Source: Tuctoria greenei (lineage: Eukaryota; Streptophyta; Magnoliopsida; Poales; Poaceae). Taken from it: DNA of 64,000 nucleotides. The notes beneath the pieces were generated by a model. That model was not told the DNA's origin, ran no database searches, and saw nothing but the letters and a program-made list of their open reading frames with translations. Positions 1 to 10,400 of the stretch are shown piece by piece. Location: assembly GCA_036927565.1 (NCBI GenBank), contig JAYESD010000004.1:87858942-87922941 (forward strand), in the 5' to 3' direction. The position numbers and the translations under genes are program-made. The first letter of the stretch is position 1, and each line of letters starts with the position of its first letter.

Positions 1-2513
1 GATTTGCTGTGGCTACGCGGTGGGAATCTGTGGCCCCCGTGTGGCTTAAATACTATTGGTTCATTTTAAAACAGTGGGGCCCACGAGTTAAATCAAATTA
101 GGAAATTATTCCAGAATAGGCTCCAACTTAGAAAATCCATAACTTTCTGTAGGATACTCCAAAATTCTTCAAACAAATTTTGTTCGAAAGCTCTTGAGCT
201 CTAGTTTCTGTCAATGCCAATTAGGTTCTGTGAAACCCAGAGTTAAATTCTGTAGAAAATAATCTTTCCTAATGCAAGTGCAATTTTTCCAGACAAGATA
301 ACCACGAGAAAAATCCCCAAAATTCACATAAAATTCATTGTCCTATTCTCGATTATCAGGCAAAATTTGGGAGCCATAGCACCTGTTCAACTCTCTGTAT
401 AATTCAATTTCCTTTTTCAGTTATTGAATTTTCACAGCTATTAGGTTGCTTTATTAGGTCCCAAAATTTTACTGAGTCTTCCTTTAGTCATACCCTAGCT
501 CCTGTTAAAGTCTTGGATTTAATTAACCTACTATACTAGTCCTCAATCAGTTACAAACTAAACATTGATTTAGTGTCTAGAAACTCAAATATAAAGTAAA
601 TTCAGAAATTCTTGCCGAATCATAAATACAATAACTCCTTCCCCACAGCTTAGAAAATTATGAAACTAATTTTGCTAAGACCAGAACCACTCCCTCCATC
701 TTGATTTTCAACTGTTAGCTAGGTTCAAGCTACAGTTTCCTCTCGGAAATTTTTGGAAGTTGATCTGCTTGCCATACTTTCGGAGACCACAATCTGCTAT
801 GATCATCTCCTGTTCTTTGCAAGAGCTTTGATCATATTCCCTAGTATCTACCATCGAAGTTCCAAAGCCAATCAAGATCCCTGTCATATAGTGATCACCA
901 TGAATTAATTTATGGTCTTAAAATAAATAAATTTCAAAGTCATTTATATATCCATATTATCTGCATATCGTATAGTGACCGAAGTCGAGGAGGAGCCAGA
1001 AGCCTTGGAAGAGAACCTTCCAATTTTTAACTCAGAGCCTGACCTGCAACAAGGCAAGCCCCGGTTTGCATTTAAAAGCTTTACAGAATTTTTACAATCT
1101 TTGTCACCTTACGTCATAAGTATTGATATGTGCATTACGTATAGGGTGATTGATACTCCACATGCATGACCAAAAATCCCAGGGTTTATATTGGCACGAG
1201 TCACAGTTGACCTGTAGTAACTGCTTTGCTAATGCATAGGAAATCCGGTAGAAGTCGAGTAGTTGGAATCTACTCGCGAGAGATGTATCTCACAGGATTG
1301 GTTGAATAGAAAATGGCTTAATATAATGAAATTGAGACCGGGCAGGGAATGGATAGGAAGCGGCGAGAATTGAGTCTCGGTCGCATAGCCCTGCCTGTGT
1401 CGATTAAGGCCCGTCCGTATGCGGCCCCGCTGGACAAGCTTGAATTGTACCGGCAATATAATGGACATATGGAATCCAATAAACTGACGTAGCTTGGTCA
1501 CTTGGGTGTCGAGGCATACCGTTCCGTTTTATAGGTGTGGGTTGAGGGTAGCAAGGTGTAAATCCGCTGGTGGGCATGTCAGAGTACGCCCCACGCAGGG
1601 ACCTCCTGCCCGTGACGGATCGACCGGTTCGGCATTTGAGTGTCTTGCGAAAGGTTGCCATATACGCCTAGTACTGAAGTGTTATGTAGGTACGGGTGTG
1701 CTCGCTGACACTTCCGAATGACGTATGTGTCGTGTTGTCCGGGTGAGTCCTGATTGCAATCACTGTCCCTCGCAGTAATAGAGTACCACTTGTTCACTGT
1801 GTCGTGACGTAGTAAATACTAAAGAAGTCAGGAAAGTCATATGATATTGAATTATAATTACTTGCAACTTTGTTTGGTTTAGAGATAGTATAACTAAAGA
1901 TTTACAATTTCCCCATACTTTAGCTGTAATAGCATTATGTGCTTTGGGCATGTCATATCATCGGTAAAGCGTTTCTTGTTTGATTGTGGAGCCCATGATG
2001 TGCCGTGCTCAGAGAATGTCATTTGCTACTTAAAACTTGGTTATAAGGATCCACTTGTAGGCGAGTTATTTATGCTATTCCTTACCTATGTTTAGTGTCC
2101 CCGTGCATCTGTCTAGTGAGACGGTTAAGCCTTGCTGAGCCTTAAGCTCACGTTTGCAGTTAACAAGTTTTTGCAGGTTACCCTATTGAGGATGGGTTTG
2201 ACGATGAGGCAACACCCCCTCCAGGGTGTACAGCCGAGTGGGAACCCTGCACGCCGCCATAGTTTGAGTGTTGCTAGTGCAAAGTATCCCTGGCATGGAA
2301 AACTTTGCTTTTTGCATAGCTAGTGCTGAGAGCGTAGCTATGGTATGTATATATTTCTTTACATCCGCTAGTATTGTGAAAACTTCCGCTGTGTAGTAAA
2401 TAAAAGACTTGGTATTGTACTTTATTCTGGTTCTATTCTTGTAAACTGTTAGGTGCCGCATCGCACGGCACCACCCAATGAGATCCTCGGATGTGTGGAC
2501 TCCGGTCCCCACA
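1..2513 (+). repeat. 5' LTR of element A (3' part only)
   Basis: This part matches the 3' LTR from 11921 to 14433 without gaps. It ends in CCCCACA directly before the primer binding site, matching the CA terminus of the 3' LTR. The first 1520 bp of the LTR, including U3 and the TATA box, lie left of the window. Short frames here, for example 975-1169, recur in the other LTR and carry no recognisable domain; I do not treat them as genes. Substitutions relative to the 3' LTR were seen at about 335, 1054, 1062, 1346, 1434, 1576 and 1719. Confidence 0.95.
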
Positions 2514-2517
2514 GACA

Positions 2518-2530
2518 TGGTATCAGAGCT
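2518..2530 (+). promoter_or_regulatory. Primer binding site of element A (initiator tRNA-Met)
   Basis: TGGTATCAGAGCT lies four bases after the end of the 5' LTR. This is the standard plant retrotransposon site complementary to the 3' end of initiator tRNA-Met, used to prime minus-strand cDNA synthesis. Confidence 0.95.
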
Positions 2531-4374
2531 TCGTTGGGAACAGTGTACCGGAAAAGAACATATTTTCAAAAATTAGGAACTTGAGTGAGGAATTAGTTAT
2601 ATGCCGTTATAAGGAGTATTATTAGTATAAGATATACAGGTGGTAAACTAACTATGTGTTATTATATTCTGTAACGACGCTCCGACATCAGGTAAGAGGT
2701 AAGGTACGCCATCGAGAGCGGATCAATCTCGGTAAGTTAAGCATACGAGAGGTGGTATGTGAAAAATTTCCGTGGCTTGGCACGGAAAGTCAATATGAGT
2801 CTTTGAAACTTTCCATGTTTTTAAGAACATATGACACGCGGTACCCCAGCGTGACACAAAGTTAGAGGGAAACCCCGTCGGGTGGTATGTAACCCGATAG
2901 TGTGTTCTCATATCTATGAGAACATGCGAACACGTATGCCCGAGCGTGTATAAGCCGGATCGTACGGGAGTCTTTGCTGTACAGACGTATTTACAGCCAT
3001 GTACCTCGAGACATGGCCTCGCTCGAGGGCGACTCACACCAGAGTCGTATGCATTTACTTTCATATATATTATTGTGACTGCCTGTCGTGTTTCCCCGTG
3101 CCGCCCTTGAGGTGTGAAGGTGTGAAAGGGGATTGTTTGTCTTCTGCAGGTACACTGACTCCGGTAGCGACCCGTGTAGAATACGTTTGCGAGGGAACGA
3201 TATAGGAACCACCTATAGACGTAACCGGATGTACCGGATAGAATTTCCTTTCGTGAGGCACGTAGCACCGTCAGTATCAAACATGATACTAGACCCTCCC
3301 CACCGACAGAATGGTTGCATTGTGTTTTGAGAAAGTCCGACTATCAGATACTGATAATTTCGGGCTCGACTTAATAAGGTGGATAGAACCAAGATTCTTG
3401 TTTTCTGGCAGAAGTAGCTCAACTTCGCCAGGTTGTAATCTTGGTTAGCAATTAGATATCATAAGAGTATCCTACATGGATGGAAAGCTCGTGAAGGTCT
3501 CTCCAACTTTTCCGTTGACCATAAAAACAGAAAAGCATGTTAATCTGTTGAAAACTGGGGTTTTCTGTAATTACTCCATATGAACCCACCTTTGTACCGT
3601 TTCTGTATTCTTGCCATAACTCACTGTAGAAAAATCCACTACCTTATTGGGATATATGTTTGAGAAGGGTAGATGGAGATTCACGAGTTTGTTTTGGGGA
3701 ATCCTTCCTGATTTTAATTGGAGTTTAACCAAATTGGGAAGTCAGCACAGTAAACTGCATGGCTGCTGATGCAAACCAGTCAGCTTTACTGTTGAGTTTG
3801 GATAATTATAACCCCTAATCCAGAACAGTGATACGGTTACGCATGTACATTTCTGGAAAACTTAGGAAGTCATCTATCAACTTTATTTATCACTCCTGAC
3901 CTGAATCTAGGTGTAGCTATGCCTAATTCCATTTGTCGCAAATTTGGTTCCTGCAGTCCAGAACTTGGAACAGTTTGCACCTAATTGTGAATTGATGCAT
4001 AATACCTTCATGACAAGGTTGTCGTGGTGGAACTTCTTTAGTTCCGGATTGTTAACACGATGTTACTCAATGTTTATTTTGACACTACCTCAATATCTTA
4101 TCATGATGAACCTGTATAGAATGTGGAGATAAGCCCATATACAGGGGAGGTTCTGTCAAAATTTTCAGAACCCTTGAGTCAACTTAAAACTGGTATAGAT
4201 TGTTCATACTAGTTCAACAGTGGCTGTATGAGTACAATCTGGAAAGGTTTTGAAGTGTACTACAATTTTTGTATTCAACATAAAGTTTAGTTCTGACTTC
4301 TTCTGTATGAAACTTACGGGTTACTGCAGATAGGTCAGATAAACCAGAACTGTACTCATTTCCAGATTGCAGCT
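2531..4374 (+). other. Untranslated leader of element A
   Basis: About 1.85 kb between the primer site and orf0. I see short frames on both strands, the longest on the minus strand at 2723-3280 (185 codons), none with a recognisable domain. The region contains a perfect 10-bp-arm hairpin at 2903-2924 and several shorter inverted motifs. It probably carries packaging or dimerisation signals (inference from position). The sequence just before orf0, around 4350-4370, is pyrimidine-rich and ends in CAG, so a spliced transcript is possible. Confidence 0.6.
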
Positions 4375-4479
4375 TTGACTGAACCAATTGATTACGGATA
4401 TTTCTTTTTGTCCCACATCACCAGTGATTGGGTCGAATACTTAAAAGGTGTATTGACATTGGGGTATATTTGTCCACAG

Positions 4480-5310
4480 ATGGCAGCACCAAGAATTCAG
4501 TTGCCTAATGGATGGGTGTTCTCAACATGCACCGGGCACGCCGGTTTTACGGACGTGTTTGCACGGTTGCTCGGCCAGTTTGGCTATTTGGTGTTACCTA
4601 GCTATTGGGGCAAGAAGTTCCAGGAGGGCGGTATGTGGAGTTGCACCATCTACGTCGATGTGCCTGCCGGTCCACCACACCTCGGATGGGCTCCATACTC
4701 CATCAAGATCAAGGGATTGATATTAGAAGAAACATGGAGCTACGCCGCAAGTGTTGCCATAGGGAGGTTTTGCAAACTCCATTACCGTCATCTGGTGGGT
4801 ACTCCGTATGAGTTCTTTCCAGTCAACGGCAGGGCTTCTGAAGCCTGGGCAACCCGCTTGCTTGCGGAGGTGGGAGAGCATGGCGAAACATCCGCAACGG
4901 CCTTAGCGATGTATGCAGCAGCCTCACATCGCGAGAAGGGTAATCAAAGGACATGCATAAAAGAATTGACAAATAATCTGAAGCAAGCCATGAAGCGAGC
5001 AAACCACTTTGAGTGGGCAAATGACGGACTTAGGGATATGATGGCTCCTCTTAATCATCGTTTGAACCTTAGGGAGAATCAATGGCATGACGCTGTTATG
5101 GATTTGGCCGCGTCTCGCCAGGAGACTCTAGAGAGAGATATTGATCTGGAGGCAAGCCTACTTTATGGGCACCAACGGGACACACAGTTGAACGTGGTGA
5201 CTGCAGACAGGGATCAGTCCAGAGTAGAGGCTCAGAGCTGGAAGACCAGCTGTGAACAGGCTCAGCAAGAGAATGAGGCCTGGGGGATGTTTATGATACA
5301 GACAGATTGA
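4480..5310 (+). CDS. orf0 of element A: unknown protein with C-terminal coiled coil, upstream of gag
   Basis: The frame is open from about 4375, but the first in-frame ATG is at 4480, giving about 276 residues; an upstream start or a spliced start cannot be excluded. The N-terminal 150 residues are compact and rich in aromatic residues (Trp, Tyr, Phe). From about residue 170 the protein is charged, rich in Glu, Gln, Arg and Ala, and looks like a coiled coil. It has no protease, polymerase or zinc-knuckle motif. The TGA at 5308 is followed in the same frame by 44 more codons ending at 5443-5445, encoding a strongly acidic tail with a run of Glu, so the stop is probably a recent nonsense mutation or a readthrough site. 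Extra frames upstream of gag (called orf0) are known from some rice Ty3/gypsy families such as RIRE2; their function is not known to me. Confidence 0.75.
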   Translation: MAAPRIQLPNGWVFSTCTGHAGFTDVFARLLGQFGYLVLPSYWGKKFQEGGMWSCTIYVDVPAGPPHLGWAPYSIKIKGLILEETWSYAASVAIGRFCKLHYRHLVGTPYEFFPVNGRASEAWATRLLAEVGEHGETSATALAMYAAASHREKGNQRTCIKELTNNLKQAMKRANHFEWANDGLRDMMAPLNHRLNLRENQWHDAVMDLAASRQETLERDIDLEASLLYGHQRDTQLNVVTADRDQSRVEAQSWKTSCEQAQQENEAWGMFMIQTD

Positions 5311-5445
5311 CAAGCTATGGCTGCCAAGAAGACGTTGATGTTGAACGATGTATCAACTTCTACTCCAGCACCCGTATCAGAGGTGCCTAGCCCTGAAGAT
5401 GAAGAAGAAGAAGAAGACCCAGAGGAACTTGAATACATCGAGTAG

Positions 5446-5815
5446 AGCGTATTGAAGTTAGATGTGGTAGCACTTCCGCCAACACCGGGCGGCATATAGT
5501 TACATGGTTGCTAGTGTTTCTCTTTTGTGACCATGTTTGTGTCATATTAAGAGTAATGGTTGTGGTGTCTAGCTAACTAGATGAGTATGACATGTCAGGA
5601 AGGCCATGTATGGTAGAGATGTGTTTCCATAAAGGGAGTCCATCATTTTGGGTTTACTACTGTAAACTTGGTCTTGAGATGATATATTTTGTATAAAGTT
5701 TGTGCTTTATCAATATATGTAAATGTCATGCATCGTCTATTATTGTCTACCGCATTTCTAAGGGAGGATAAACTTGAGGCAATGGGACTTACCATGTTAT
5801 TCATTATATTGCAGT
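5446..5815 (+). other. Spacer between orf0 and gag
   Basis: An AT-rich non-coding stretch of about 370 bp. It ends with an AT-rich tract and GCAG immediately before the gag ATG at 5816, which resembles a 3' splice site, so gag may be translated from a spliced message. I see no other signal. Confidence 0.5.
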
Positions 5816-6607
5816 ATGGTGCGTACTCGTACAGCCTCAGAGGTGGGAGGATCTAGTGGAGGACAGGGGGATGACACACCACCCCCGGGGCAGAATACGC
5901 CTCAGACGCAACCACCTCCACCACCTCCAACCACACTCCCCAGGAGTCTCGCGGAGGTTCTCGCTGCAGTGCTCGGCTCGCGCGACGAGCAAACCGAGTT
6001 ACTGCGGACGTTGGTGCAGCACTCGTCCCGTCAAGGGGGACGACAGGATGATGGACCGCGTCAGCAATTTCAGAGTTCCTACTCTGATTTCTCATCGACA
6101 CACCCACCGGTATTCAGAGAAGCCGATGAACCGTTGGACGCGGATAACTGGCTCCGCACCATTGAAGGAAAGTTCGGTTTACTCGCGGTAACCGAACAGC
6201 AGAAGACATTGTTTGCAGCGCAACAACTGCAGGGGTCTGCCGGTGCGTGGTGGGCCAAATCACCTTGCCGCACGCCCCGCAGGCCATGTGGTAAGTTGGA
6301 CCGAATTCCGGGAGGCATTTCGCGCCTACCACATCCCTCCCGGGATTATGAGGAGGAAGCTTCAAGAGTTCTTGGAGCTAAGACAAGGAGGAAGGAGTGC
6401 ATACGAATACTCCAAATCATTCAATCACTTGGCCCAATATGCTCAGGACCAAGTGAATACCGAAGATCGGAAGCGGGAATGTTTCTACCGGGGTTTGAAC
6501 CCCAAGTTGAAGGACAAGCTTGTCCTGTTCAACCGCGGCAACTTCAACGACATAGTCAATGCCGCTATCATGCAGGAGGACGCTACGCGCGAGCTGTCCT
6601 CCGATAA
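5816..6607 (+). CDS. gag: gag of element A, N-terminal part; frame breaks near 6260
   Basis: Gag forms the virus-like particle and binds element RNA. The start at 5816 is chosen because it begins with MVRTRTAS, a usual style of gag start, and follows a splice-acceptor-like GCAG; the frame opens slightly earlier. A Pro/Gln-rich segment (about residues 25-45) is followed by the conserved retrotransposon gag region from about residue 90. After the WWA motif near residue 147 the reading frame no longer matches a gag: the conserved continuation lies in the overlapping frame that starts at 6213. The break lies in the short A run at about 6258-6261 and is a one-base shift. Residues beyond this point in this frame, to 6607, are out of frame and probably meaningless. 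Confidence 0.85.
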   Translation: MVRTRTASEVGGSSGGQGDDTPPPGQNTPQTQPPPPPPTTLPRSLAEVLAAVLGSRDEQTELLRTLVQHSSRQGGRQDDGPRQQFQSSYSDFSSTHPPVFREADEPLDADNWLRTIEGKFGLLAVTEQQKTLFAAQQLQGSAGAWWAKSPCRTPRRPCGKLDRIPGGISRLPHPSRDYEEEASRVLGAKTRRKECIRILQIIQSLGPICSGPSEYRRSEAGMFLPGFEPQVEGQACPVQPRQLQRHSQCRYHAGGRYARAVLR

Positions 6608-8981
6608 AAAGAAGAGGGGTGCTCCACAGAGCAGCGGAGGTGGTACTCCTCAGAAGTACCATATGGTGTATCGATCACCATCCGGCCAGAGGTGGCAGCC
6701 GCCATCGCGACCACCAATGTTCCGTGGTCGTCAGTTCAACAACGGCGAATTTCGGCCGCAGCAACAACAGGGGGTGGTTCCACGTGCACTTCCACCTCCA
6801 CCACGTGCACCGGGAATCCGTCCTCCCCTTCGTATTGGCCAAACCCCGTACACGTGTTTCACGTGTGGACGTACGGGGCACTTCGCCAAGGACTGTCCGC
6901 AGAATCAACAAAGCGGAGGGCAATCATCTTACCAGGGGGCCAACCAACCCCGCAATCAGTTCAAGAAGCTAGCCACCAGACCCGGCAACATCCACCACCT
7001 CGCCATCGAGGACGTTCCAGAAGGCGCACCCGTGCTCACGGGTACGTTCTCTATCTTCGATCAACCCGTAGTCATACTCTTTGACTCCGGAGCTTCACAC
7101 AATGTCATTAGTAAATCTTTTGTCGTTAAAAGTCAATTGCCTGTTATCTCCACAAAAACTCCATATATGATTTGCACTCCAGCAGGGAGGGTAGTAACAT
7201 ATGAGGTAGCCCATAAAGTGCCTCTTGACCTAGATGGGAACGTCTATCCTACCTCTTTCATTATCCTAGAAACTCAAAAGCTAGATATCATCTTAGGAAT
7301 GGCATGGTTGCAATACCATGGTGCTATCCTTGATATCGTTCCTCGAAAAATTTGTCTAAACTCTCCACTCCATCAGCCCCAGGTTCTCAATCTTGAGAAC
7401 ATCATTCCATTAGACCCATCCACTCACAACACCGAGGTTATGGAACTTAAGAATATTCCGGTAGTATGTGAATACCCCGACGTGTTTCCTGAAGATCTCC
7501 CTGGGATGCCACCAGAAAGGGATATAGAGTTCAAGATTGAACTTGCGCCCGGAACAGTGCCAGTTTCAAGACCACCCTACAAGATGGCACCCAAGGAACT
7601 TGCAGAACTGAAGGAACAATTAACTGAACTTGAGAGCAAGGGTTTTATTCGTCCAAGTTCATCACCATGGGGTTGTTCTGCACTGTTTGTAGAAAAGAAA
7701 GATAAGACCTTGAGGCTATGTGTAGACTATCGTCTACTTAATGCTGTCACCATCAAGAACAAGTATCCACTACCGCGCATTGATATTCTTTTCGATCAAT
7801 TAGTGGGTGCTAAAGTGTTTTCGAAGATGGATCTTCGTTCTGGTTATCATCAAATTAGAATCCGACCAGAAGATATATCCAAGACAGCATTCTCAACAAG
7901 GTATGGACTGTATGAGTATCTGGTTATGTCCTTCGGATTAACCAACGCCCCGGCTCATTTCATGTATCTCATGAACTCAGTGTTCATGCCGGAATTGGAC
8001 AAGTTCGTCGTGGTCTTCATTGACGACATACTTGTGTATTCAAAATCCGAAGAAGAACATGCTCAACACTTGCATATTGTGCTTCAGCGATTACGGGACC
8101 ATCAGTTGTATGCTAAGTTCAGCAAGTGTGAATTCTGGATCAACCAGGTGCCATTTTTAGGGCACATCATTTCAGCAGAAGGTATTGCAGTTGATCCAAG
8201 CAAGATCAGGCAAGTCCTCAAATGGGAGTCTCCAAAGTCTGTACATGAAGTCCGAAGTTTCCTGGGTTTAGCAGGATATTACCGGAGGTTTATACCCAGT
8301 TTCTCCAAAATAGCTAAACCAATGACAGAACTTCTGAAGAAAGGACAAAAGTATGTATGGACTGAGGCATGTGAGGCAGGTTTCAAAGCATTGGTGAAAC
8401 ACCTTACAACGGCACCAGTTTTAGCCCAACCAGACACTACCAAAGCATTTGATGTCTATTGCGATGCATCTGGGATTGGTTTAGGTTGTGTTTTAATGCA
8501 AGAGCGAAGAGTGATCGCGTATGGATCACGACAGCTTCGGAACCACGAGCAGCACTACCCGACTCATGATCTTGAGCTGGCTGCTGTGGTGCTAGCATTG
8601 AAGATGTGGAGGCATTATCTACTGGGTAATTTAGTACACCTCTACACTGATCAAAAAAGCTTGAAATACATCTTCACCCAGAAGGATTTGAATATGCGAC
8701 AAAGGCGATGGTTAGAATTGATCAAGGATTATGAGATTGAAATCCACTACCATCCAGGCAAGGCGAATGTAGTCGCCGATGCACTGAGCCGCAAGTCCCA
8801 TGCCAACAATCTTTCCCTCACCACAATGGAAGGTGAAGAAGGACAAAGTCTTTACTTAGTTCCATATGGGGCTCTCTACAATCTCGCTCTCATTCCTACC
8901 ATCAGAGAGGATATTATGGCAGCTCAGAGGGCGGACAAGGGGATGTCACATATTCAGCAAAGAATAAAGAGGGGGAGATGA
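6213..8981 (+). CDS. pol: gag C-terminus, protease, reverse transcriptase and RNase H of element A
   Basis: The meaningful part starts near 6260, where it continues gag after the frame break. A CCHC zinc knuckle at residues 215-228 (C-X2-C-X4-H-X4-C) binds RNA. The aspartic protease active site DSGA is at residues 291-294. Reverse transcriptase follows from about residue 450, with the catalytic FIDD at 602-605, a normal form in Ty3/gypsy. RNase H begins near residue 745 with the active-site Asp at 751 and runs to a typical gypsy tether ending in ADALSRK. All catalytic motifs look intact. The frame ends with TGA at 8979-8981, overlapping the ATG of the integrase frame (ATGA), because of a one-base shift at a run of five G. 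In related elements gag-pol is usually one continuous frame, so this is a break. Confidence 0.95.
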   Translation: MQRNNCRGLPVRGGPNHLAARPAGHVVSWTEFREAFRAYHIPPGIMRRKLQEFLELRQGGRSAYEYSKSFNHLAQYAQDQVNTEDRKRECFYRGLNPKLKDKLVLFNRGNFNDIVNAAIMQEDATRELSSDKKKRGAPQSSGGGTPQKYHMVYRSPSGQRWQPPSRPPMFRGRQFNNGEFRPQQQQGVVPRALPPPPRAPGIRPPLRIGQTPYTCFTCGRTGHFAKDCPQNQQSGGQSSYQGANQPRNQFKKLATRPGNIHHLAIEDVPEGAPVLTGTFSIFDQPVVILFDSGASHNVISKSFVVKSQLPVISTKTPYMICTPAGRVVTYEVAHKVPLDLDGNVYPTSFIILETQKLDIILGMAWLQYHGAILDIVPRKICLNSPLHQPQVLNLENIIPLDPSTHNTEVMELKNIPVVCEYPDVFPEDLPGMPPERDIEFKIELAPGTVPVSRPPYKMAPKELAELKEQLTELESKGFIRPSSSPWGCSALFVEKKDKTLRLCVDYRLLNAVTIKNKYPLPRIDILFDQLVGAKVFSKMDLRSGYHQIRIRPEDISKTAFSTRYGLYEYLVMSFGLTNAPAHFMYLMNSVFMPELDKFVVVFIDDILVYSKSEEEHAQHLHIVLQRLRDHQLYAKFSKCEFWINQVPFLGHIISAEGIAVDPSKIRQVLKWESPKSVHEVRSFLGLAGYYRRFIPSFSKIAKPMTELLKKGQKYVWTEACEAGFKALVKHLTTAPVLAQPDTTKAFDVYCDASGIGLGCVLMQERRVIAYGSRQLRNHEQHYPTHDLELAAVVLALKMWRHYLLGNLVHLYTDQKSLKYIFTQKDLNMRQRRWLELIKDYEIEIHYHPGKANVVADALSRKSHANNLSLTTMEGEEGQSLYLVPYGALYNLALIPTIREDIMAAQRADKGMSHIQQRIKRGR

Positions 8982-10339
8982 AATGCTTCCGAAGTGACGA
9001 TGAAGGTACCCTCTGGTTTAACGACCGTATAGTGGTACCCCGAAACATGGAACTTCGGAGGAAGATACTGGATGAAGCTCATTTATCCAAGTATTCCATT
9101 CATCCGGGAAGTAACAAAATGTACCAAGATTTAAGAAAGAAGTTCTGGTGGACTCGGATGAAGCGGGAAGTAGCTAAATATGTATCCGAGTGTGATACGT
9201 GCCGGCGAGTGAAGGCCGACCATATGAAAGCAGCAGGACAGCTTCAACCTTTAAGCATACCAGCTTGGAAATGGGAGGATATCAGCATGGATTTCATTGT
9301 TGGGTTGCCTCCCACTCTCCATAAGCACGACTCAATTTGGGTGATAGTTGACCGACTGACTAAGACGGCGCATTTCATTCCCGTCAATACCAACTATCAT
9401 TCCTCAAGATACGCGGAGTTATATATTGCCAGAATCGTATGCCTCCACGGAATACCCCGCACCATCATCTCAGATCGTGGGGCTGTATTTGTTTCGCGAT
9501 TCTGGGAGCATCTCCACGCTGCACTGGGGACCAAGTTAATTAGGAGCTCGGCCTATCATCCTCAGACTGATGGACAAACTGAACGGGTGAATCAAGTGCT
9601 TGAGGACATGCTTCGTGCCTGTGCCATCCACCATGGTAAGAATTGGGATGACCATCTACCATTGGCAGAATTCTCGTACAACAACGGTTACCAGGCTAGC
9701 ATCCAGATGGCGCCATATGAAGCTCTTTATGGCCGCAAGTGTCGCACACCCTTGAACTGGTGCGAATCAGGTGAACGGGCAGTGTACGGCATCGACTTAG
9801 TAAATGAAGCCGAGGATCGAGTTCGCACTATTCAGGCGAATCTCAAAGCTGCTCAGTCTCGTCAGAAGAGCTACGCGGACAAACGACGTCGACCTCTTCA
9901 CTTCGAAGTGGGAGATCAAGTTTATCTCCGAGTATCCCCTATGAAGGGTATCCATCGCTTCGGGGTAAAAGGGAAGCTAGCTCCCCGCTTTATTGGGCCT
10001 TTCGCAATAATCGAAAGATGCGGACCTGTGGCATATCAATTGGAGTTACCAACGTCACTTTCCGGAGTCCACAATGTGTTCCACATTTCCCAATTGCGGA
10101 AATGCCTTAAGACTCCAGCTGATATCCGCATAGAGGATTTGGAAGCTCTCCAACCAGATCTCACCTATTTCGAGCATCCAACTCAGATCATCGATGAAAA
10201 GACTCGCACCACAAGAAGCCGCACCTTGCGTTTCTACAAGATCTTGTGGAGCCACCACAGTGCCGAAGAGGCCACGTGGGAAAGCGAGGAGTATCTTAGA
10301 ATGAACTATCCGGATTTGTTAGCGGCATATGTTCGATAG
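8978..10339 (+). CDS. int: Integrase of element A with chromodomain-like C-terminus
   Basis: Inserts element cDNA into the host genome. The zinc-binding HHCC domain is visible at H35, H42, C72 and C75. The catalytic core has D105, D166 and E202, with 35 residues between the last two, the classic DD35E pattern. The C-terminal 50 residues, with WSHHS and EEATWE, resemble the chromodomain tail of chromoviral integrases, which can steer insertion to marked chromatin (family knowledge). The ATG at 8978 overlaps the stop of the preceding frame but is probably not a true start; this is the downstream part of the gag-pol polyprotein after a frame break. The domain sequence itself has no stop. Confidence 0.95.
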   Translation: MKCFRSDDEGTLWFNDRIVVPRNMELRRKILDEAHLSKYSIHPGSNKMYQDLRKKFWWTRMKREVAKYVSECDTCRRVKADHMKAAGQLQPLSIPAWKWEDISMDFIVGLPPTLHKHDSIWVIVDRLTKTAHFIPVNTNYHSSRYAELYIARIVCLHGIPRTIISDRGAVFVSRFWEHLHAALGTKLIRSSAYHPQTDGQTERVNQVLEDMLRACAIHHGKNWDDHLPLAEFSYNNGYQASIQMAPYEALYGRKCRTPLNWCESGERAVYGIDLVNEAEDRVRTIQANLKAAQSRQKSYADKRRRPLHFEVGDQVYLRVSPMKGIHRFGVKGKLAPRFIGPFAIIERCGPVAYQLELPTSLSGVHNVFHISQLRKCLKTPADIRIEDLEALQPDLTYFEHPTQIIDEKTRTTRSRTLRFYKILWSHHSAEEATWESEEYLRMNYPDLLAAYVR

Positions 10340-10387
10340 ATCCTTTTTCCTTTGCCTTATTTTGTAATCTCGGGACGAGATTCTTTT

Positions 10388-10400
10388 AAGGGGGGAGGAA
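10388..10400 (+). promoter_or_regulatory. Polypurine tract of element A
   Basis: A 13-base purine run, AAGGGGGGAGGAA, ends directly at the TG of the 3' LTR. It primes plus-strand DNA synthesis. Confidence 0.95.

Noticed and set aside
975..1797. Overlapping short frames in the 5' LTR of A, repeated at 12895-13717
   Set aside because: They are duplicated because the LTR is duplicated. Frames on both strands are equally long, differences change residues freely and no domain is visible.
2723..3280. 185-codon minus-strand frame in the leader of A
   Set aside because: No domain, antisense to the element transcript, overlapped by several other chance frames. Kept only as part of the leader description.
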